From assembly GCF_900067135.1 (NCBI RefSeq), contig NZ_FJUR01000006.1:1-64000 (forward strand): a stretch of DNA of 64,000 nucleotides. The letters run 5' to 3'. Of this stretch, positions 59,869-64,000 are shown piece by piece. The DNA comes from Rhizobium sp. 9140 (GTDB taxonomy: Bacteria > Pseudomonadota > Alphaproteobacteria > Rhizobiales > Rhizobiaceae). Positions within the stretch are counted from its first letter, which is position 1. Each line of letters begins with the position of its first letter. The translations under genes and the position numbers were made by a program. The notes beneath the pieces were generated by a model. The model saw nothing but the letters and a program-made list of their open reading frames with translations, was not told the DNA's origin and did no database searches.

Positions 59869-60411
59869 CAGCGTAGGACTAAGCCGCTTTGGTTGGACCG
59901 CGGACCCTCTGCGCCGTTGGGACCTGCCGCGAGACCTCTGAGAACCAGCACAACCAGTTTTTCATCGCACTGCCAAGGCTCTAGCCATGCAAACCATGGT
60001 GACGGCGACATCTAGTCCGCGGGGGACGACCACTTGACGCCGTGGATGAGTGATCAGGAGTGGTGAACACAGCCGGAGCTATGCGATACTACACGGCGCG
60101 CTGACCGCCGCCCCTCACGGGGACGTTGTTCCTCGCCACGAGGGATGTATCTGATAGGCCCTCTCAGGAGCTACTGCAACTTACCATCTGCCATGCCAGT
60201 CGGGGACTGTCAGGACATTGCTGATGCTGGTCGAGGCCCAGCATTCCGCGTGGCAGGAGAGGTAATCGTCCGCTCCCGTTCTAACCCCCAGTCGCTCCGC
60301 GCACACAGAGCAAAATATTCGCCTCTGCCGCCTACTCGAGCAGTTTCCTTTCCTCCCAATCGTTCTATTTTCTGCGATTAAGGGGCATCAGATTCTGAAA
60401 GGACATCGACA
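59869..60411. other. 540-base stretch upstream of the ABC transporter, no gene recognised
   Basis: No credible frame. The last 50 bases should hold the promoter and 5' leader of the cystine-type transporter; ATTCTGAAAGGACATCGACA just before 60412 is its ribosome site. Confidence 0.5.
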
Positions 60412-61197
60412 ATGAACCTCTCTAAGCCCTCCGCCACGCTCCTTGCCGCCGCCGTTGTCGTGCAGGCTGCCGTCGCGCTCCCGGCGCTCGCCGGCGAAAA
60501 TCTCGACAAGATCAAAACCGCTGGCGTAATCCGCATTGGCACGGAAGGCACCTATGCCCCCTTCACCTTCCATGATGCTTCCGGCAAGCTCGTTGGCTTC
60601 GACGTGGAGATCGGCGAGGCGGTCGCAGAAAGGCTCGGCGTCAAATCCGAGTTTGTCGAGGGCAAGTGGGACGGGCTGATCGCTGGTCTCGATGCCGACC
60701 GCTACGACGCTGTTATCAACCAGGTCGGCATCACGGAAGCCCGCCAGCAGAAATATGCCTTCTCCGAGCCCTATATCGCCTCCAAGGCGGTCCTGATTGT
60801 CCGTGATAACAACGAGGAGATCAAGGGTTTCGCCGATCTGAAGGGTAAGAAGGCAGCCCAATCCCTCACCAGCAATTACGGCAAGATGGCCGAGGAGGCC
60901 GGTGCCGAACTTGTTGGCACCGACGGCTTCGATCAGTCGATCCAATTGGTGCTCACCGGCCGCGCTGATGCCACGTTGAACGACAGCCTGTCCTTCCTCG
61001 ACTTCAAGAAGCAGAAGCCGGATGCGCCAGTGAAGATCGTGGCCGAACAGGAGGAAGCTAGTTATTCCGGCATTCTGCTGCGCCAGGGCGATGACGAACT
61101 GGTCGCGGCCGTGAACGAAGCCTTGGACGCGATCAAGGCAGACGGCACCTACCAAAACATCTCCGACAAGTATTTTGGGCAGGACGTGTCGAAGTAA
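60412..61197 (+). CDS. Amino-acid ABC transporter substrate-binding protein (cystine/polar amino acid type)
   Basis: 261 residues with a signal peptide (LLAAAVVVQAAVALPALAGE, cleavage after ALA) and an SBP_bac_3 fold. Typical segments are GVIRIGTEGTYAPFTFHDAS near residue 40, LVGFDVEIGEAVAERLGVKS near 62, DGLIAGLDADRYDAVINQVG near 87 and SLTSNYGKMAEEAGAELVG near 160. It resembles cystine-binding proteins (TcyA/FliY type). It delivers substrate to the permease and ATPase encoded downstream. Confidence 0.92.
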   Translation: MNLSKPSATLLAAAVVVQAAVALPALAGENLDKIKTAGVIRIGTEGTYAPFTFHDASGKLVGFDVEIGEAVAERLGVKSEFVEGKWDGLIAGLDADRYDAVINQVGITEARQQKYAFSEPYIASKAVLIVRDNNEEIKGFADLKGKKAAQSLTSNYGKMAEEAGAELVGTDGFDQSIQLVLTGRADATLNDSLSFLDFKKQKPDAPVKIVAEQEEASYSGILLRQGDDELVAAVNEALDAIKADGTYQNISDKYFGQDVSK

Positions 61198-61321
61198 GCG
61201 CCACCTCCTCCCGGCTCTAGCGCGTCAGTACATGGCCCGTTGAAGAGACCGTCCGGCCCTTGTCGTCGGGCGTTTCTCTTTTGTAAGAAAACAAGTGAGT
61301 TTAAGAGCAGAGGACTAATGC

Positions 61322-62001
61322 TTGCCACACTGGCTTCACTTGATGGTGGATTCGCTGCCGACGCTCCTGTGGGCCGCCATCCGGTTCACCGTTCCGCTGA
61401 CCATCCTGTCCTTCGCCTTCGGCCTCGCGCTCGGGCTCATCACTGCCGTGACGCGTCTTTTCGCCCCGAAACCGCTGGAGACGATCGCCCGCTTCTACGT
61501 TTGGGTCTTTCGCGGCACGCCGCTCCTCGTCCAGCTTTTCGTGATCTTCTATGGCCTGCCGAGCGTCGGCATCCTGCTTGATGCCTTCGCCGCCGCCCTG
61601 ATCGGCTTTACGCTGAATGTCGGTGCTTACTCGTCCGAAATCATTCGCGCTGTGATCTCCTCAGTCCCAAAGGGACAGTGGGAAGCGGCTTATTCGATCG
61701 GCATGACGTGGCGACAGGCCATGCGGCGCACCATCCTTCCGCAGGCGACGCGCGTCGCGGTACCGCCCTGTCCAATACCTTCATTTCGCTCGTCAAGGAT
61801 ACGTCGCTTGCGGCCGCCATCACCGTCCCCGAACTTTTCCAGTCGGCCCAACGCATCGTCGCCACGACCTACGAGCCGCTGATCCTCTATATCGAGGCGG
61901 CCCTGATCTACCTCGCATTGAGTTCCGTCCTCTCCAACCTGCAGATCAGGCTGGAGCGCCGCTTCTCCCGCTATGGCGGCACGCTGGAGGCAAACCGATG
62001 A
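61322..62001 (+). pseudogene. Amino-acid ABC transporter permease, frameshifted
   Basis: The HisM/TcyB-type permease reads LWAAIRFTVPLTILSFAFGL and the EAA loop region [20 protein letters not shown], then [20 protein letters not shown]. At about 61770 the frame breaks in a short C-run (ACCGCCCTGTCC); the neighbouring frame continues as [20 protein letters not shown] to [11 protein letters not shown], ending at 62001. One missing C would restore an ordinary 225-residue permease. The start is a TTG at 61322 or an ATG at 61343. If the indel is real, transport is lost; if it is a sequencing error the operon is intact. Confidence 0.88.
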
Positions 62002-62756
62002 TCGAACTTTCCCACATCTCAAAGAGCTTTGGCGACACCATTGTGCTCGATGAGGTCAGCCTTCAAGTGGCTGAAGGTCGGGTGACAGCGCTGGTCGGCC
62101 CTTCCGGCGGTGGCAAGAGCACGCTGCTCCGTTGCATCAACCTCCTGGAGATCCCAAACTCCGGCACGATCCGTCTCGGCGATGCGACGGTGGAATTTAG
62201 CCCCGGCGGCAGGCCCGGTTGGGAGGCAATCCAGAAAATCCGCCGCCAGACGGGCATGGTCTTCCAGAATTTCCAGCTGTTCCCGCACCGCACGGCACTG
62301 GAGAACGTGATGGAGGGCTTGCTGACGGTGCTGAAATGGCCGCGCGAGAAGGCGACCAGCCATGCACGGGCACTGCTCGGAAAAGTCAATATGGAACACA
62401 AGGCCAAAGCCTGGCCGGCGACGCTTTCGGGCGGCCAGCAGCAGCGCGTGGCGATCGCCCGCGCTCTCGCCATGTCTCCGCGCGTACTTCTCTGCGACGA
62501 GCCGACCTCCGCTCTCGACCCAGAACTCGCGACCGAAGTGGTTGAGGTGCTGAGCAGACTTGCGGCTGAAGGGACGACCATGATCATTGCAACTCATGAT
62601 CTGAGGCTTGCGTCGAGGGTGGCAAGCGATGTGGTCTTCCTTGAGGCCGGCAAAATCGTCGAACAGGGCCCTGGCGAACGCATCTTCAGCGCTGCAGAGC
62701 AGGAGCGGACCCGCCGCTTCGTCTCCTCCATCAACACGGCGCAACAGACCCCGTAA
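61998..62756 (+). CDS. Amino-acid ABC transporter ATP-binding protein
   Basis: 252 residues. Walker [16 protein letters not shown] near residue 35, Q-loop [12 protein letters not shown] near 84, signature [15 protein letters not shown] near 140, Walker [16 protein letters not shown] near 160, H-loop [12 protein letters not shown] near 196. It energises the cystine-type importer. The start overlaps the permease stop (ATGA), supporting one operon. Confidence 0.95.
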   Translation: MIELSHISKSFGDTIVLDEVSLQVAEGRVTALVGPSGGGKSTLLRCINLLEIPNSGTIRLGDATVEFSPGGRPGWEAIQKIRRQTGMVFQNFQLFPHRTALENVMEGLLTVLKWPREKATSHARALLGKVNMEHKAKAWPATLSGGQQQRVAIARALAMSPRVLLCDEPTSALDPELATEVVEVLSRLAAEGTTMIIATHDLRLASRVASDVVFLEAGKIVEQGPGERIFSAAEQERTRRFVSSINTAQQTP

Positions 62757-62840
62757 ATTAGCGCACTCCCACCGCCTCTCGATCAATGCAACCGGCGGAG
62801 CGCGCATACTCTGCTCCGGTGCTGTCGCTTTGCAGTTAAT

Positions 62841-63565
62841 CGGGTTCTTCCTCACTTTGTGTGGTTCATTCGCCGTTAGCGAGGTTTTGGCTATGGGCGG
62901 GCATGCGAACGAAATCGAAATGGTCGCCCGGTCCAGGGGTCAAAGTACTGGGTGTCGCGCTCACCGTTGATCACGGTTGGGTTGTTTCCGCAGCTGGATC
63001 CAAGATCGGAGTATGCCCCGATTGTGGATGTCGAAGCCGAAGTCGGCATGGCTGGTCCTGCCGCAGCCTCCAGGATCTGCCAGTCCAGGGCAAGCCCGTG
63101 ACAGTGAAGCTCCTGCTGAGCCGCTGGCGATGTGCACATGGGGAATGCGCACGACGAACGTTCACCGACCGTCTTCCGATGGTAGCTGATCCATACGCGC
63201 GTCGGACAAGAAGGGTCGGAGAGATTGTTGGCTTGCTCGGCCATAGCACTGGCGGCCGTCCTGGCGAGCGGTTGATGCAACGGCTCGGCATACCGGTCAG
63301 CGACGACACTATCCTGCGGCAACTGAAACGGGATGCTGCAGTTGCCCAACGCAATTCCAAGATACGGGTGGTCGGTATCGATGATTGGAGTTGGCGGCGC
63401 GCGACGAGCTATGGGACCATCATGGTCGACCTCGAGCGCCGCTCGGTTATTGACATACTGGATGACCGTAGCGTCGAGAATGCGGCCAAGTGGCTTCGGA
63501 GTCATCCTTCCATCGAGATTGTCAGCCGCGACCGCTGCGGCCTGTATGCGCAGGCCACCCGTGAA
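62841..63565 (+). mobile_element. ISL3-family element, second copy, interrupted by a Tn3-type element
   Basis: It starts with a terminal repeat (GGGTTCTTCCTCACTTTGTG) similar in layout to the 7.3 kb ISL3 element but clearly different in sequence. It runs to 63565, where the GGGGCC end of a Tn3-family element begins. The remainder lies beyond the window. Confidence 0.75.
62903..63565 (+). pseudogene. ISL3-family transposase, N-terminal half
   Basis: About 221 residues from ATG 62903 (MRTKSKWSPGPGVKVLGVAL). The zinc finger is VCPDCGCRSRSRHGWSCRSL. The catalytic region starts with VVGIDDWSWRRATSYGTIMV (first Asp) and RDRCGLYAQATRE, and then meets the Tn3-type end. It is related to, but distinct from, the transposase at 7394-9005. 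Confidence 0.88.
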
Positions 63566-64000
63566 GGGGCCAGAACAAGAGGAGTGCGAAATCGTACGCT
63601 AAGGACGAACGGAATGAGAACTTACGCGGCGTTCCTTAGCCTAGCCGGAAGGCGGAGCGATCGAAATCCGTTCGGCATCTGATGTTCGGCATCCCATGTG
63701 TAGATGCCGGTAAGGTTGATATGTTCCCAACTGAGCGGCGATATGTGTTTCAATAGAGTATCAGGAATGTCTCGCCCCGCTCGTTTCAGCTGTGTGACCG
63801 CGCGATCAAGATAAACCGTATTCCAGTGCACGATCGCACTGACGACGAGATTGAGCCCCGAGGCGCGGAAAGCTTGGCTCTCGAACGACCGGTCGCGGAT
63901 TTCGCCCCGCTCGTGGAAGAACACAGCGCGTTTCAGCTTATGGGCGGCCTCGCCCTTGTTTAGACCGGCTTGGCATCTCCGCCGTAGTGCCGGACTTGAG
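63566..64000. mobile_element. Second Tn3-family element, left end, continuing beyond the window
   Basis: It starts GGGGCCAGAACAAGAGGAGT and continues GCGAAATCGTACGCTAAG, a Tn3-type terminal repeat of the Tn4652-like sort and different from the mercury transposon. GTGAA (63561-63565) would be the 5 bp target sequence; its partner copy is outside the window. Confidence 0.8.
63622..64000 (-). CDS. tnpA: Tn3-family transposase TnpA, C-terminal part (partial)
   Basis: The visible 125 codons read [20 protein letters not shown] (catalytic Glu), [20 protein letters not shown] and [20 protein letters not shown], all typical of the TnpA C-terminus. The gene enters from the right edge. It is a different TnpA from that of the mercury transposon. 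Confidence 0.9.
   Translation of the reverse strand, partial: SSPALRRRCQAGLNKGEAAHKLKRAVFFHERGEIRDRSFESQAFRASGLNLVVSAIVHWNTVYLDRAVTQLKRAGRDIPDTLLKHISPLSWEHINLTGIYTWDAEHQMPNGFRSLRLPARLRNAA

Noticed and set aside
61243..61282. Hairpin followed by CTCTTTT between the ABC binding protein and permease genes
   Set aside because: The stem is interrupted by mismatches; it may be an attenuator or mRNA-stabilising element, but support is too weak to call.
1..64000. CRISPR arrays, tRNA or rRNA genes, conjugation genes
   Set aside because: I found no regularly spaced repeats, no cloverleaf-like sequences and no relaxase or type IV secretion proteins.

Overview
The window looks like part of a large, heavily rearranged repABC plasmid (or chromid) from an alphaproteobacterium of the order Hyphomicrobiales (Rhizobiales). 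The reasons are a complete repA-repB-repC cassette with candidate parS sites and an antisense RNA, a truncated rhizobial RHE_PE00001/DUF1612-type gene, YsnF/YciF/PhnA-like stress genes behind three EcfG-type promoters, a FixK/FNR box, and a dense load of insertion sequences.

Layout. 0-6 kb: a decaying TRAP transporter operon (dctP, dctQ, dctM, capA-like, argE-like) divergent from an RpiR-type regulator. 6-11 kb: two unrecognised or TPR genes separated by an ISL3 element and an IS256 remnant. 11-14 kb: small hypothetical genes, a broken zeta-toxin/antitoxin pair and a 1.3 kb empty stretch. 14.2-18.1 kb: repABC. 18-20 kb: an XRE regulator and a dienelactone-hydrolase-like protein with a cysteine nucleophile. 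20.0-23.2 kb: a broken IS21 copy abutting a complete one. 23.2-28.5 kb: a stress island (yciF, DUF3597, L,D-transpeptidase, PhnA-like, two ysnF). 28.6-32 kb: a helical protein, an orphan serine recombinase, and a copper operon cut by IS21. 34.6-47.5 kb: a DUF4037 gene interrupted by an 11,746 bp Tn3-family mercury transposon with a 5 bp target duplication. 47.5-50.4 kb: a tyrosine recombinase, a Phd/PemK-like toxin-antitoxin pair and the DUF1612-type gene. 50.4-57.3 kb: two more complete IS21 copies separated by small genes. 57.3-64 kb: an IS6 element, an EAL-domain gene that takes its start codon from that IS, a cystine-type ABC transporter with a frameshifted permease, and an ISL3 transposase gene interrupted by a second Tn3-family element that runs off the window.

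How it fits together. Four identical-length (2,506 bp) IS21 copies plus one truncated copy lie in both orientations, and no copy has matching flanks. They probably mark homologous recombination joints that assembled the segment. The most interesting cargo is in the mercury transposon. It holds two mer gene sets (merT-P-C without merR, and merR/merT-P-F-A plus a small membrane protein and a second flavin disulfide reductase). Between them lies a third unit encoding a MerF-like CC membrane protein and a HisI (phosphoribosyl-AMP cyclohydrolase) paralogue. All three units sit behind promoters with the 19 bp spacer and the same dyad core expected for a MerR-family activator, which suggests one metal-responsive regulon that includes a spare copy of a zinc enzyme of histidine synthesis. 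The second clear regulon is the EcfG stress island.

Several single-base frameshifts (argE, capA, ISL3 transposase, ABC permease, cyclase remnant) may be real decay or sequencing error. No tRNA, rRNA, CRISPR array, relaxase or type IV secretion gene was seen.
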